Source: Cohnella rhizoplanae (GTDB lineage: Bacteria; Bacillota; Bacilli; Paenibacillales; Paenibacillaceae). Taken from it: a stretch of 64,000 nt of DNA. Location of the stretch: the NCBI RefSeq assembly GCF_948329515.1, contig NZ_CAOJCN010000001.1, forward strand, positions 616,776 to 680,775, read 5' to 3'. Position numbers and translations under genes: made by a program. Shown piece by piece: positions 1 to 9,276 of this stretch. Within the stretch, counting starts at the first letter, position 1. Every line of letters begins with the position of its first letter. Below the pieces are notes generated by a model. That model was not told the DNA's origin and made no database searches. It saw only the letters and a list, made by a program, of their open reading frames with translations.

Positions 1-206
1 CTACCCAAGCCATTTACAACCGCTTGAGCGAACAAATCAACAAGACGCTGCAATCCGGCCAGCAGCCGATCATCCTGACGTCTCCGAACATCCGGATGTA
101 TATGCGCCAGCTGATCGAACGCAGCCTGCAAGACATTCCCGTACTCTCGTACAGCGAGCTTGAGCCGAATATTGAAGTACAAAGCGTCGGGGTGGTGAAT
201 GCATGA
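1..206 (+). CDS. flhA: Flagellar export protein FlhA, C-terminal end (partial)
   Basis: Only the last ~67 codons are present; the frame is open through the left edge of the window. The tail contains 'PIILTSPNIRMYMRQLIE' and 'LPVLSYSEL'-like sequence (here DIPVLSYSELEPN), typical of the extreme C-terminus of FlhA/LcrV-family export proteins. FlhA is an inner-membrane component of the flagellar type III export gate, and its cytosolic C-domain docks chaperone-substrate complexes. The stop overlaps the flhF start (ATGA at 203-206), suggesting translational coupling. The family is called from this short tail plus the flhF-flhG context, so the identification is good but the rest of the protein is unseen. 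Confidence 0.85.
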   Translation, partial: TQAIYNRLSEQINKTLQSGQQPIILTSPNIRMYMRQLIERSLQDIPVLSYSELEPNIEVQSVGVVNA

Positions 207-1768
207 AGGTTAAACGATACCTGGTGGACGACCTGCCTCAGGCGGTCCAGCAGATCAGAAGCGAGCTCGGCTCCGATGCCGTTATCCTGAACACCAAAGA
301 AATCCGCACCGGCGGGTTTCTTGGCATGTTCCGCAAGAAACGCATCGAGGTGATCGCCGCTGTGGACGAAGCGGCCAAACCCCAAGCGCGGCCCTCGGCC
401 AAGCCGATCCTGCGTCAGCAACCGGCACCGGCCAATAAGCCGGAGGCAGCCGCAGCGTCGGAGCCGGCAGCGGAGCTTGCGCGCATCGGAGACGACCTGG
501 CGGCGCACCCGCTGCCCGCCAGCGCCGTACGTCAACGCTATGGCGGAGGCGGGCAAGCAAGCCATGCGTCGCCTGTACCGGCATCGAGCCCCGCGAGAGT
601 CCCGGCCGTCGCTCAAGAGCCCGCAAAGATCGACGATCTGCAGGAACGACGGGCGGAACGACCGGACGATCGCGCGCCTTCGCAGCAAGAGAGCTTCGAC
701 GAGGCGATGATCCGCGCTTTGGCGTCCGCCCGTGCCTTAGGTGCGGCGGAACGTACCGCAATGGATACGCCGCAGTCTATAATCGTCGAATCGAAGTCTA
801 TCTCAGCTCCGTTAGCAGAACCGGCAGCGGCTCCGCCGGCGTCCGCTACCTCGCAGACGGGCGAGGCGGCAGAGCTGCTCGCCGAGCTGAGAGCCATGAA
901 GGACCTGCTGCGGCAGCAGCAGGCCGGGCGCGAACCGTCGCCGCCGCAGCGCATGCCGGAGCCGGTGCTGCGCTTGAGCCGACTGCTTGCCCAACAAGGC
1001 GTGGAGCCGGTCTACGTCGAAGAGTTCGCGGCCGCCATGTCCGCGAAGCTCAAAGCGCGCGAGGAGACGGACGGCGCGGGAGCGCCATCGGATGCCGAGG
1101 CGCTTGAGGAGGCGCGCGGTTTGCTCGGCGAATGGCTCGCGCCCGCTCGCGACGCCGGCATCGAGCCGGGTACGCGCATCGTTCACTTTGTCGGCCCGAC
1201 CGGCGTCGGCAAGACGACGACGATCGCGAAGCTGGGCGCCGATCAGGTGCTGACCCAGCGACGCTCGGTAGGCTTTATTACGGCGGACACGTACAGAATC
1301 GCGGCCGTCGATCAGCTGCGGACCTACGCGGACATCCTGAACGTACCGCTTGAGGTCGTATTTTCACCCTCCGAGCTGGCTCGCGCATATAAGAAGCTGG
1401 AGGATCGGGACCTGCTCCTGATGGATACCGCGGGCAGAAATTACCGCAACGAGCTGTATGTCTCCGAAGTCAACAGCCTGCTGGCGCCCGGGCAGGAAGC
1501 GGAGAAAATTCTCGTACTGAGCCTAACGCACAAATATCAGGACATGAGGCAAGTGTCCGCGCAGTTCGTTAAGTACGGCGTATCGCGCTTGCTTCTCACC
1601 AAGATGGACGAGACGGATTCTTACGGCGCCATTCTGAATCTCGTCCGGGAGTTCGGGTTCAGCATTCCGTACGTGACCTTCGGGCAGACCGTGCCGGACG
1701 ACATTCGTCCGTTCGATCCCGAGTGGCTCGCGGACAAGCTGCTGGAAGGAGCCGCGGATCATGAGTGA
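203..1768 (+). CDS. flhF: Flagellar biosynthesis SRP-family GTPase FlhF
   Basis: 521 residues. The protein has a short basic N-terminal B-domain (about 1-55), a long Ala/Pro/Glu-rich linker (about 56-270), then the NG GTPase region. The P-loop GPTGVGKTTT lies near residue 331, followed by DTAGRNY (G3) and TKMDET (G4), as in Ffh/FtsY-type GTPases. FlhF places or regulates flagella together with FlhG. It is longer than the Bacillus subtilis protein (about 366 residues), and the extra length lies in the linker. The start overlaps the flhA stop by 4 bases, and the end overlaps flhG by 8 bases. The motifs are clear; whether it controls number or position of flagella here is inference. Confidence 0.95.
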   Translation: MKVKRYLVDDLPQAVQQIRSELGSDAVILNTKEIRTGGFLGMFRKKRIEVIAAVDEAAKPQARPSAKPILRQQPAPANKPEAAAASEPAAELARIGDDLAAHPLPASAVRQRYGGGGQASHASPVPASSPARVPAVAQEPAKIDDLQERRAERPDDRAPSQQESFDEAMIRALASARALGAAERTAMDTPQSIIVESKSISAPLAEPAAAPPASATSQTGEAAELLAELRAMKDLLRQQQAGREPSPPQRMPEPVLRLSRLLAQQGVEPVYVEEFAAAMSAKLKAREETDGAGAPSDAEALEEARGLLGEWLAPARDAGIEPGTRIVHFVGPTGVGKTTTIAKLGADQVLTQRRSVGFITADTYRIAAVDQLRTYADILNVPLEVVFSPSELARAYKKLEDRDLLLMDTAGRNYRNELYVSEVNSLLAPGQEAEKILVLSLTHKYQDMRQVSAQFVKYGVSRLLLTKMDETDSYGAILNLVREFGFSIPYVTFGQTVPDDIRPFDPEWLADKLLEGAADHE

Positions 1769-2627
1769 CCAAGCGGAAGCGCTGCGCCACATGGTGTCGT
1801 CGCGGGATCCGGATCAGGCGAAGCAGACCCGCATCTTGACGGTGACGAGCGGAAAGGGCGGCGTCGGCAAGTCCAACTTCAGCTTGAACTTCGCGCTGGC
1901 GCTTCAGCGGCGGGGCTTCAGCGTACTGCTGTTCGACGCCGACATCGGAATGGGCAACATCGACGTGCTTCTCGGCACGCCGGCGGCGTATAACCTGTTC
2001 CATCTTCTAAAACGGGACAAGTCGATCTGGGAGATCATCCAGGAAGGTCCCGGGGGTCTGCGGTTTATCGCCGGCGGCTCGGGTTTCAAAGACTTGATTC
2101 GGCTGAGCGACGAAGAACTGGAGTACTTCGCGTCCGAGATCGCCAAGCTCTACGGCGAAGTGGATTACGTGCTGTTTGATACGGGGGCCGGCCTCTCGAA
2201 GGAAACGCTTCGCTTCATCCAGGCGGCCGACGAAACGATCGTGGTGACGACGCCCGAGCCGACATCCATTACGGACGCGTACGCCCTGATGAAGATGGTC
2301 AAGACGATGGGCCAGGAAGCGGCGTTCAGGCTCGTCGTCAATCGGGTCGGCGACGACCGCGAAGGTCGGCAGACTTCGGACAATATCAGACAGGTCGCGA
2401 AGACGTACTTGTCGCTAGATATCCCGCTGCTCGGTTTCGTGCCGGACGACGCGCACGTGTCGAAAGCCGTCAAAAAACAGACGGCCTTGTCATATTTATA
2501 TCCGGATTGTCCCGCATCCAGAGGGATTGACGGCATTGCCGCCGAATATTTAAACGAAAGCCGAAAATCGTCCGTTCAAACGAACATTAAAGGATTTCTC
2601 CAGCGCGTTCGCAAATTGTGGAGCTGA
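1761..2627 (+). CDS. flhG: MinD-like ATPase FlhG (YlxH)
   Basis: 288 residues. The deviant Walker A motif SGKGGVGKSN lies near residue 35, followed by the switch sequences FDADIGMGN and DTGAGLS, which identify a ParA/MinD-type ATPase. FlhG stimulates the FlhF GTPase and limits or places flagella; in Gram-positives it also helps C-ring assembly. The start lies inside the 3' end of flhF with an 8-base overlap, so the two are likely co-translated. The C-terminus is short and Lys/Arg-rich (ending QRVRKLWS), which could serve as a membrane-targeting helix; that is an inference from composition. Confidence 0.93.
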   Translation: MSDQAEALRHMVSSRDPDQAKQTRILTVTSGKGGVGKSNFSLNFALALQRRGFSVLLFDADIGMGNIDVLLGTPAAYNLFHLLKRDKSIWEIIQEGPGGLRFIAGGSGFKDLIRLSDEELEYFASEIAKLYGEVDYVLFDTGAGLSKETLRFIQAADETIVVTTPEPTSITDAYALMKMVKTMGQEAAFRLVVNRVGDDREGRQTSDNIRQVAKTYLSLDIPLLGFVPDDAHVSKAVKKQTALSYLYPDCPASRGIDGIAAEYLNESRKSSVQTNIKGFLQRVRKLWS

Positions 2628-2664
2628 GGCACTAGACGACAAGGTCGAAAGGGGACGAGAAAGC

Positions 2665-4305
2665 ATGAAAGCATTCAAGGTGCTGGTCGTTGACGATTCC
2701 CCTTTCATGCGGAAATTGGTCGGAGACCTGATCGCGGACGATCCCGCGTTCGAGGTCGTCGCCACCGCAGCGGACGGGGCCGAGGCCGTGCGTCAAGTAT
2801 GCGGGCTGCATCCCGAGATCGTGGTCATGGATCTGGAAATGCCCGAGATCAACGGACTCGAGGCGCTGAAGCTCATCATGCAAGAACGACCCACGCCCGT
2901 CATCATGATGTCGGCCGTGACTGACAGAGGGACGCGGGATACGATCCGCGCGCTGCAGTTCGGCGCGTTCGACTTCGTACGCAAGCCAGACGGCGCCTTG
3001 AGACTCGACGTCTCGCAGATGAGCGAGATGCTGCTCGAGAAATTACATATCGCCAGAGAGCTGTTGGCGTCGGGAGAACTCCGGCTCAGGCGGATGACCG
3101 AGGAAGGGGCAGAGGCGCTCGTCATTCAGTCTGAGACCGCTCCCTTGCCCCATGCAGCAGAGCGCGATGCCTCTTTGCCTCCGCCGGATTCGCCGCAAGC
3201 CGATGCGCCTTCGCTTCCTGCGTTGCAAGCGGGCGAGGATGCCTTGCATTCTTCGTCTGCCGCGTCTGACGAAGCCCCCGATCCGCCGATGATATCGGAC
3301 TTTCGGGCGCCCGTTAGCCGCCCAACGGAAGATGTCGCCAGCGCCAAGGGGGAGATCGCGGCTTCAGCGGACAAGCCGCCTTCGCCAGTCCGTCCCCCGG
3401 GTCTTTCCGCGTCGTCCGGCAAGCTCGCTGCGCCGAAGCCGCCGACGCGATCAGACGATCTGTCGGCGGCAAGGAATAATGGGGCTGAACCGGGATCGCG
3501 CATCACCGCGGCAGTCAATGATTCGACTAGGGAACGAGCGGTTCCTGGCGCCAAGCTTCCCAAGCCTCCAAAATCGGCGAAGCCCGATACGAAGGATATC
3601 GGGCGCCAAGCCGGCCGGACGGAGGCACCGACAGCGGCTGCGCCCCCGAAGCCTTCGTCGGCAGCGTCAAAACCAGCAGCGTCTGTAACGCCGCGCTTGC
3701 CGGAGACGTTCACGGACATCGTCGCGATCGGCACGTCCACCGGAGGACCGCGCGCCCTGCACGAGGTGCTGTCGGCGATACCGGCTTCGTTCCCGGCTCC
3801 GATTCTCATCGTGCAGCATATGCCGCCCAAGTTTACGCATTCGCTTGCCCAGCGGCTCGATTCCTGCTCGGCGATCGGCGTGCGCGAAGCGGCGGACGGC
3901 GATCCGGTGCTGCCCGGACAAGCGTACCTTGCGCCTGGAGGCAAGCATCTGAAGCTGGTCAAGGATACCGGCGGCGGCTATCGGATCTCGCTCTCCGAAG
4001 AAGACCAGGTCAGCGGACATCGCCCGTCGGTCGACGTGATGTTCGGTTCGCTGATCGGACGCGGGGAGCTAAGACGGCATATCGTTCTGATGACGGGGAT
4101 GGGCAGCGACGGCGCCAAGGCGATGAAGGCGCTCCGCGAAGACGGAGCGGATACGCTGATCGCCGAAGCGGAGGAGACCTGCGTCGTATACGGGATGCCT
4201 CGCTCCGCCGTGGAGAACGGCGCCGCGCAGAAGACCGTACCGCTGCAGCGGATCGCCCCCGAACTGGTCAGATCGGTCGACAAGCAAAAAGCGAAGCAGC
4301 TTTAA
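2665..4305 (+). CDS. cheB: Chemotaxis protein-glutamate methylesterase CheB
   Basis: 546 residues. The receiver domain (about 1-125) has acidic pair D10/D11 and phospho-acceptor D56. The C-terminal methylesterase domain (about 350-535) carries the catalytic triad as visible motifs: S358 in GTSTGGP, H385 in VQHMP and D482 in MGSDGA. CheB removes methyl groups from, and deamidates, chemoreceptor glutamates for adaptation. The protein is about 190 residues longer than usual (about 350) because of a low-complexity Ala/Pro/Ser linker (about 165-345) between the domains. A ribosome binding site (aggggacgag) precedes the ATG. It sits between flhG and cheA, as in B. subtilis. Confidence 0.95.
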   Translation: MKAFKVLVVDDSPFMRKLVGDLIADDPAFEVVATAADGAEAVRQVCGLHPEIVVMDLEMPEINGLEALKLIMQERPTPVIMMSAVTDRGTRDTIRALQFGAFDFVRKPDGALRLDVSQMSEMLLEKLHIARELLASGELRLRRMTEEGAEALVIQSETAPLPHAAERDASLPPPDSPQADAPSLPALQAGEDALHSSSAASDEAPDPPMISDFRAPVSRPTEDVASAKGEIAASADKPPSPVRPPGLSASSGKLAAPKPPTRSDDLSAARNNGAEPGSRITAAVNDSTRERAVPGAKLPKPPKSAKPDTKDIGRQAGRTEAPTAAAPPKPSSAASKPAASVTPRLPETFTDIVAIGTSTGGPRALHEVLSAIPASFPAPILIVQHMPPKFTHSLAQRLDSCSAIGVREAADGDPVLPGQAYLAPGGKHLKLVKDTGGGYRISLSEEDQVSGHRPSVDVMFGSLIGRGELRRHIVLMTGMGSDGAKAMKALREDGADTLIAEAEETCVVYGMPRSAVENGAAQKTVPLQRIAPELVRSVDKQKAKQL

Positions 4306-4336
4306 AGCAGATGTGCCAATCAGGAGGTGACGCCCA

Positions 4337-6427
4337 GTGGAAATGAATCAGTATTTGTCCATCTTTATCGACGAAGCGAACGAGCATCTGCAGTCGCTTA
4401 ACGAAAACATGCTGCGTCTCGAGCAGCAGCCCGAGGATATCAGCATCGTCCAGATCATTTTCCGTTCCGCCCATACGCTCAAGGGCATGTCGGCTTCGAT
4501 GGGGTTCGAGGACCTGGCATCGCTCACGCACGAAATGGAAAACGTGCTCGACCTGGTGCGCAACGACAAGCTGAAAATGAACGGCCATATTTTCGATACG
4601 CTGTTTAAGTGCTTGGACTCGCTCGAAGGCATGGTCCAAGACGTCGTCGCGGGCGGCACCGGCAGCGGGGACGTGAAGGAGCTCGTGTCGCAGCTTAAGC
4701 AGATCGTCAAGGGAGAGCCCGCCGCACCTGCCGCTCCAGGCCAACCCGCCGCTGCGGCGGCTTCCTCTGAGCTCGCGCTCGTTGCCGCGCATATGCTCCT
4801 CGATCAATACCAGTTATCGGTGCTCAGGCAGTCGATCGAGAACGGAAGCCCCGCATTTCACATCGAAGTCACGATTCGAGAGGATTGCCTGCTTAAGGGC
4901 GTGCGCGCTTACATGGTGTTCGATGCGCTCGAACGAAACGGCGAGCTGGTCAAATCGCATCCTTCGGTCCAGGAGATCGAGCAGGAGCAATTCGGCCATC
5001 AGTTTTCCGTCTACTATATCTCGCGCATTCCGCAACAAGAGCTTCAGGATACGTTGGACAGAATTTCCGAGCTCGAGTCCGTCATGATCATCCCGCTGGA
5101 CGTCGAGAGCCTGAACGAGCTGGACGCGTCGCGCAGCGCCGAGCAGCAAGTCCAGGAAGCTTCGCAGCAGGTCGCGGCGGCGACCGCGACGGCCGCGCCG
5201 CCGGCGGCGTCCGCCAAGTCCGACAAGCCGCCCGCCTCCGAAGCGCCGGCGCGTGCGCCGACCTCGGCTCCCGTGGCGAACAAGACGATCCGGGTCGATA
5301 TCGAACGGCTCGACTCGCTCATGAACCTGTTCAGCGAGCTCTTGATCGACCGCGTCCGGCTCGAACAGCTGGCCAGCGAGGTCCGCCGCAACGATCTGAC
5401 CGAGACGGTCGAGCATATGGCGCGCGTCAGCACCGATCTGCAAAATATCGTGCTGAAGCTGAGAATGGTACCGGTGGACAGCGTGTTCAACCGTTTCCCG
5501 CGGATGGTACGCGATCTGGCCAAGTCGCTCGGCAAGAAGCTGGACCTGGTCATCACCGGCGCGGAGACGGAGCTCGACCGGACGGTCATCGACGAGATCG
5601 GCGATCCGCTCGTGCATCTCATCCGCAACTCCGTGGATCATGGCGTCGAGACGATCGAAGGCCGCCTCGAGGCGGGCAAGCCGGAGACGGGCGTCGTGCA
5701 GTTGCGCGCGTTCCACAGCGGCAACCATGTGTTCATCGAGATCGAGGACGACGGCCGCGGCATCAACCAGCCCAAGGTACTCGATATCGCGGTCAAGAAG
5801 GGCATCGTCTCTCCGGACGAAGCGAAAAAGCTGAGCGACGACGAGATTAACATGCTGCTTTTCGCTCCGGGCTTCAGCACAGCGGACAAGATCTCGGATA
5901 TATCCGGACGCGGCGTCGGCCTGGACGTGGTCAAGTCGAAGATCGAATCTCTCGGGGGCGTCGTATCGGTCACCTCCAGAGCGGGACAAGGTTCGAAATG
6001 GTCGATCCAGCTGCCGCTCACGCTGTCGATCATTACGGCCATGCTGGTCAAGCTAGGCTCGGAGAAGTTCGCCATTCCGTTGTCCTCCATCGTAGAAACG
6101 GGCATCGTCAAGCGCAGCGCGATCCGCGAACTTCACGGGTCGAAGGTCACCGAATACCGCAAGTCGATTATCCCGGTGCTGTCGCTCGCGGACGTGCTCG
6201 ATTCTCCCGACTATTCGGACCGGGAAGAGACCGAGACCGAGATGCTCGTCATCCGCAAGGGCGAGAAGCTCGCGGCGGTGCTCGTGGACGAGCTGATCGG
6301 CCAGAGCGAGATCGTGCTCAAGACGCTGGGCAAGTATTTGACGAACCTGGATGTCATCTCCGGCGCTACCATTCTGGGCGACGGTCAAGTCGCGCTTATC
6401 GTCGATCCGAACGCCCTCATTAAATAA
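4337..6427 (+). CDS. cheA: Chemotaxis histidine kinase CheA
   Basis: 696 residues with a GTG start behind aggaggtga (4322-4330). Domains in order: an HPt P1 domain with phosphorylatable H46 in SAHTLKG, a P2-like response-regulator-binding region (about 155-250), an Ala/Pro linker, the P3 dimerization helices (about 315-385), the P4 ATPase with HLIRNSVDHG (N box), DDGRGI and GRGVGLDVV (G boxes), and a C-terminal CheW-like P5 domain. It receives signals from receptors through CheW and phosphorylates CheY and CheB. The next gene is cheW. All catalytic boxes are intact. Confidence 0.96.
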   Translation: MEMNQYLSIFIDEANEHLQSLNENMLRLEQQPEDISIVQIIFRSAHTLKGMSASMGFEDLASLTHEMENVLDLVRNDKLKMNGHIFDTLFKCLDSLEGMVQDVVAGGTGSGDVKELVSQLKQIVKGEPAAPAAPGQPAAAAASSELALVAAHMLLDQYQLSVLRQSIENGSPAFHIEVTIREDCLLKGVRAYMVFDALERNGELVKSHPSVQEIEQEQFGHQFSVYYISRIPQQELQDTLDRISELESVMIIPLDVESLNELDASRSAEQQVQEASQQVAAATATAAPPAASAKSDKPPASEAPARAPTSAPVANKTIRVDIERLDSLMNLFSELLIDRVRLEQLASEVRRNDLTETVEHMARVSTDLQNIVLKLRMVPVDSVFNRFPRMVRDLAKSLGKKLDLVITGAETELDRTVIDEIGDPLVHLIRNSVDHGVETIEGRLEAGKPETGVVQLRAFHSGNHVFIEIEDDGRGINQPKVLDIAVKKGIVSPDEAKKLSDDEINMLLFAPGFSTADKISDISGRGVGLDVVKSKIESLGGVVSVTSRAGQGSKWSIQLPLTLSIITAMLVKLGSEKFAIPLSSIVETGIVKRSAIRELHGSKVTEYRKSIIPVLSLADVLDSPDYSDREETETEMLVIRKGEKLAAVLVDELIGQSEIVLKTLGKYLTNLDVISGATILGDGQVALIVDPNALIK

Positions 6428-6454
6428 TCGACCCCATCCGAGGAGGAAGCTGTC

Positions 6455-6916
6455 ATGGCTGAGGATTTCAAGGTAATCGTATTTACGCTCGCGCACGAGG
6501 AATACGGCATCGAAGTAGATAAGGTGCGGACGATCGAACGCATGACGCCCGTCACGCGCGTACCCAAGACGCCGGCGTTCGTAAAGGGCGTCATCAACCT
6601 GCGCGGCGTCGTCGTTCCGGTCATCGATCTGCGCAGCCGCTTCGGCCTGCAGGAAGCAGAGGCCACCGAAAATTCGAGGATCATCATCGTCGCGGCCAAC
6701 GAGCTGGAGGTCGGATTCATCGTCGACTCGGCGAACGACGTCATCGATCTCAATACCGACATGGTCGAGAACCCTCCCGAAGTCGTCGGCGGCATCAAGG
6801 CGAAATATCTGAGCGGCGTGGCCAAGTTCGGCGAAGACCGTCTGCTCATCCTGCTGAATCTGTCCGAAGTTCTTAACCGATCGGAGATTATCCAGCTCGA
6901 GCAATTCGGAGCCTGA
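6455..6916 (+). CDS. cheW: Chemotaxis coupling protein CheW
   Basis: 153 residues forming a single CheW domain. Conserved segments include YGIEVDKVRTI, GVINLRGVVVPVIDLR and FIVDSANDVI. It links methyl-accepting receptors to CheA. A strong site (gaggaggaag) lies a few bases before the ATG. The gene lies 27 bases after cheA and 4 bases before cheC. Length is normal for the family. Confidence 0.96.
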   Translation: MAEDFKVIVFTLAHEEYGIEVDKVRTIERMTPVTRVPKTPAFVKGVINLRGVVVPVIDLRSRFGLQEAEATENSRIIIVAANELEVGFIVDSANDVIDLNTDMVENPPEVVGGIKAKYLSGVAKFGEDRLLILLNLSEVLNRSEIIQLEQFGA

Positions 6917-6920
6917 CGGC

Positions 6921-7538
6921 ATGGAACTGTTCAACCACAACGCCGAGTTTAAAATGGACGTGCTGCGCGAGGTCGGGAACATCGGCGCCGGACACGCGGC
7001 TACCGCGCTCTCGCGCCTGCTCGATAAGCCGATCGACATGGCGGTGCCCAAGGTGAGCTTTATCCCCTTCGAGGATATTGCGGAGCGCGTCGGCGGCGCC
7101 GAAGAGGTCGTGGTGGCCATCTTCCTCCGCGTCGAGGGCGAGGCGCCCGGCAACATGTTTTTCTTGATGAGCGAGTATCAAGCCCGCACGCTGCTGCAAG
7201 GCCTGCTCTCCTTCGAGCTCTCGGTAGGCCCCGATTACACGGAGATGGAGATGTCCGCGCTGAGCGAGATCGGCAATATCCTCGCCGGATCTTACCTGTC
7301 GTCGCTCGCGGATCTCACGGGGTTGCCTTTGTCGCCGACCGTGCCCGCGATCGCGGTGGACATGGCCGGCGCGATTCTCAGCTACGGCCTGTTGCAATTC
7401 GGCACGATGGGCGACGAAGCGCTGCTCATCGATACGACATTTTTGGAGGACGAACGTCGGGCGGAAGGACATTTCTTTTTTATCCCCGATCCCGAGTCGT
7501 TCGAGCGGCTGTTCCGCGCGCTGGGAGTGCCTATCTAA
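6921..7538 (+). CDS. cheC: CheY-P phosphatase CheC
   Basis: 205 residues. Both CheC active-site helices are present: DVLREVGNIGAGHAATALS near the N-terminus and EMSALSEIGNILAGSYLSSL in the middle, each with the E-x2-N signature. CheC dephosphorylates CheY-P and binds CheD in Gram-positive adaptation. The stop shares one base with the ATG of cheD, consistent with the known CheC-CheD partnership. Confidence 0.94.
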   Translation: MELFNHNAEFKMDVLREVGNIGAGHAATALSRLLDKPIDMAVPKVSFIPFEDIAERVGGAEEVVVAIFLRVEGEAPGNMFFLMSEYQARTLLQGLLSFELSVGPDYTEMEMSALSEIGNILAGSYLSSLADLTGLPLSPTVPAIAVDMAGAILSYGLLQFGTMGDEALLIDTTFLEDERRAEGHFFFIPDPESFERLFRALGVPI

Positions 7539-8032
7539 TGAAAGAAGTCATTATCGTCAAAATCGGTATGGCCGACCTGAATATCGCATCGGGAGGGGAG
7601 ACGCTCAAGACGACCGGACTCGGTTCTTGCGTCGGACTAACGCTCCACGACGCGAATCTCGGTCTGGCCGGCATGGCGCACATCATGCTGCCGAGCTCCG
7701 AGATCGCGCGGGAAGGCCAGCTGAACGTCGCGAAGTACGCGGATACGGCCATTCCCGAGCTGCTTGCCAGACTCAAGGCAGGCGGCTCCAATCTGCGCCG
7801 GCTGGTCGCCAAAATGGCCGGGGGCGCACAGATGTTCGCGTTCGCGAGCGGCAGCGACAGCATGCGCATCGGGCCGCGCAACGTCGAGTCGACGAAGCTG
7901 GCGCTGGCTTCGTACGATATTCCCATCATCGCCGAGGATACCGGGGGCAACTTCGGCCGGACGATCGAATTCAGCAGCGCGAGCGGGATACTCACGATCC
8001 GCAGCGTGCAGAACGGGGTAAAGGAGATTTAA
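7538..8032 (+). CDS. cheD: Chemoreceptor glutamine deamidase CheD
   Basis: 164 residues. Motifs GLGSCVGLTLHD (catalytic Cys), GMAHIMLP (catalytic His) and KMAGGAQMF are typical of CheD. It deamidates receptor glutamines and interacts with CheC. The start overlaps the cheC stop by one base. Normal length and intact active site. Confidence 0.94.
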   Translation: MKEVIIVKIGMADLNIASGGETLKTTGLGSCVGLTLHDANLGLAGMAHIMLPSSEIAREGQLNVAKYADTAIPELLARLKAGGSNLRRLVAKMAGGAQMFAFASGSDSMRIGPRNVESTKLALASYDIPIIAEDTGGNFGRTIEFSSASGILTIRSVQNGVKEI

Positions 8033-8033
8033 C

Positions 8034-8453
8034 ATGAGCGTTCCGTGGCGATGGAATATCGGGTTTGCGGCATTTGGAGCCGTATTGATTTTTTTGATCT
8101 CCTTGTCCAGCAATCCGCCGCTCACTTCGCTCGTGCGAAGCCTTTACGCGTTCATCGCGTTCGGCCTGCTCGGCTTGTTCGTCCGCATCGTCCTGCAGCA
8201 GCTGCTTCGTCCGGCCCGGACGCTCGGCGGCGACAAGGAGCGGGCCGAAGAGGAGAGAGGCATCGTGCTGGACATGACGACGCCGGAAGACGATGAGTCG
8301 CTGTCGCTTCTTATGAAGGAACAATGGACAGGCAAGGAAGAACCGCAGTCCGCCGGCTTTCAGCCGCTTAAGCCGCCGAAGCTCGTCTCGATCGAAGACG
8401 AACCGGATCCGGAACAAGTCGCACAGGCGATCCGGCGCCTGAACGACGATTAA
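8034..8453 (+). CDS. Small membrane protein between cheD and sigD, unknown function
   Basis: 139 residues. Two hydrophobic segments (about 8-26 and 35-56) form an N-terminal hairpin, followed by a basic patch (LLRPAR) and a charged, acidic cytosolic tail. I recognise no enzymatic motif. A good ribosome binding site (aaggaga) precedes the ATG, one base after the cheD stop, so it is translated as part of the che operon. Its place between cheD and sigD suggests a motility-related membrane role. That is inference from position only. Confidence 0.75.
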   Translation: MSVPWRWNIGFAAFGAVLIFLISLSSNPPLTSLVRSLYAFIAFGLLGLFVRIVLQQLLRPARTLGGDKERAEEERGIVLDMTTPEDDESLSLLMKEQWTGKEEPQSAGFQPLKPPKLVSIEDEPDPEQVAQAIRRLNDD

Positions 8454-8469
8454 GGAAGGTGATGCAGCG

Positions 8470-9255
8470 ATGGCAGAACCCAAGAGTTCCAAGCTGTCCC
8501 ATTACGACCTATGGTGTCGCTGGAAAGAGGAAGGCGACACCGAAGCCAAAAAAGGCCTGATTGAAAAGTACATTCCGCTCGTCGATTACGTATCCAGCCG
8601 CATGGCTGTCGGTTTGCCCAAAAACGTATCCAAAGACGATCTGGTCAGCAACGGCTCCATGGGCCTGATCGACGCGATCGAGAAATTCGATCATCTGCGG
8701 GGACTGCAGTTCGAAACCTACGCTTCCTGGCGTATCCGCGGATCGATCATCGACGGACTGCGCCAAGGCGACTGGGTGCCGCGGTCCGTGCGCGACAAAG
8801 CGAAAAAAATGGAGGATGCATACGCCGTTCTGGAGCAGCGCAATCTTCGCTCCGCCACCGACGAGGAGATATGCAACTATTTAAATATAACGGATAAGGA
8901 ATTCCAGCAAATGCTGCAGGAAGTGGCCGTGGCGACGGTCGGTTCGCTGGAAGAGCCCATCCGCGAGGAGGATGCGGAGACTCGCATGTCCCTGCTCGTG
9001 GACGACAAGGCGCAGAGCCCCGAGTCCAAGGTTCACGAGACATACCTCAGAGATTCGCTGACCGCGGGCATCGACAAGCTTACGCCTAAGGAGCGCACCG
9101 TCGTATCGTTATTTTATTACGAGGATCTATCGCTCAGCGAGATCGCCGAGGTCATGTCGCTGTCGCCATCCCGAATCTCGCAGCTTCATTCCAAGGCGAT
9201 CCTGCGGCTGCGCGGCGCCCTCGGCAAGCACAAAGACCAGCTGCTCCAAAAATAA
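8470..9255 (+). CDS. sigD: Flagellar/motility sigma factor SigD (FliA/WhiG family)
   Basis: 261 residues with all sigma-70 regions: region 2 with the MGLIDAIEKFD and FETYASWRIRGSIIDGLR core, region 3 (RSVRDKAKKMEDAY) and region 4 (LTPKERTVVSLFYYEDLSLSEIA then PSRISQLH). It directs RNA polymerase to late flagellar, chemotaxis and autolysin genes. It is encoded near the end of the fla/che operon, as in B. subtilis, where position-dependent expression of sigD affects motile cell fraction. Whether this holds here is not visible. Confidence 0.96.
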   Translation: MAEPKSSKLSHYDLWCRWKEEGDTEAKKGLIEKYIPLVDYVSSRMAVGLPKNVSKDDLVSNGSMGLIDAIEKFDHLRGLQFETYASWRIRGSIIDGLRQGDWVPRSVRDKAKKMEDAYAVLEQRNLRSATDEEICNYLNITDKEFQQMLQEVAVATVGSLEEPIREEDAETRMSLLVDDKAQSPESKVHETYLRDSLTAGIDKLTPKERTVVSLFYYEDLSLSEIAEVMSLSPSRISQLHSKAILRLRGALGKHKDQLLQK

Positions 9256-9276
9256 AGAATGGAAGGGGGGGTTATA

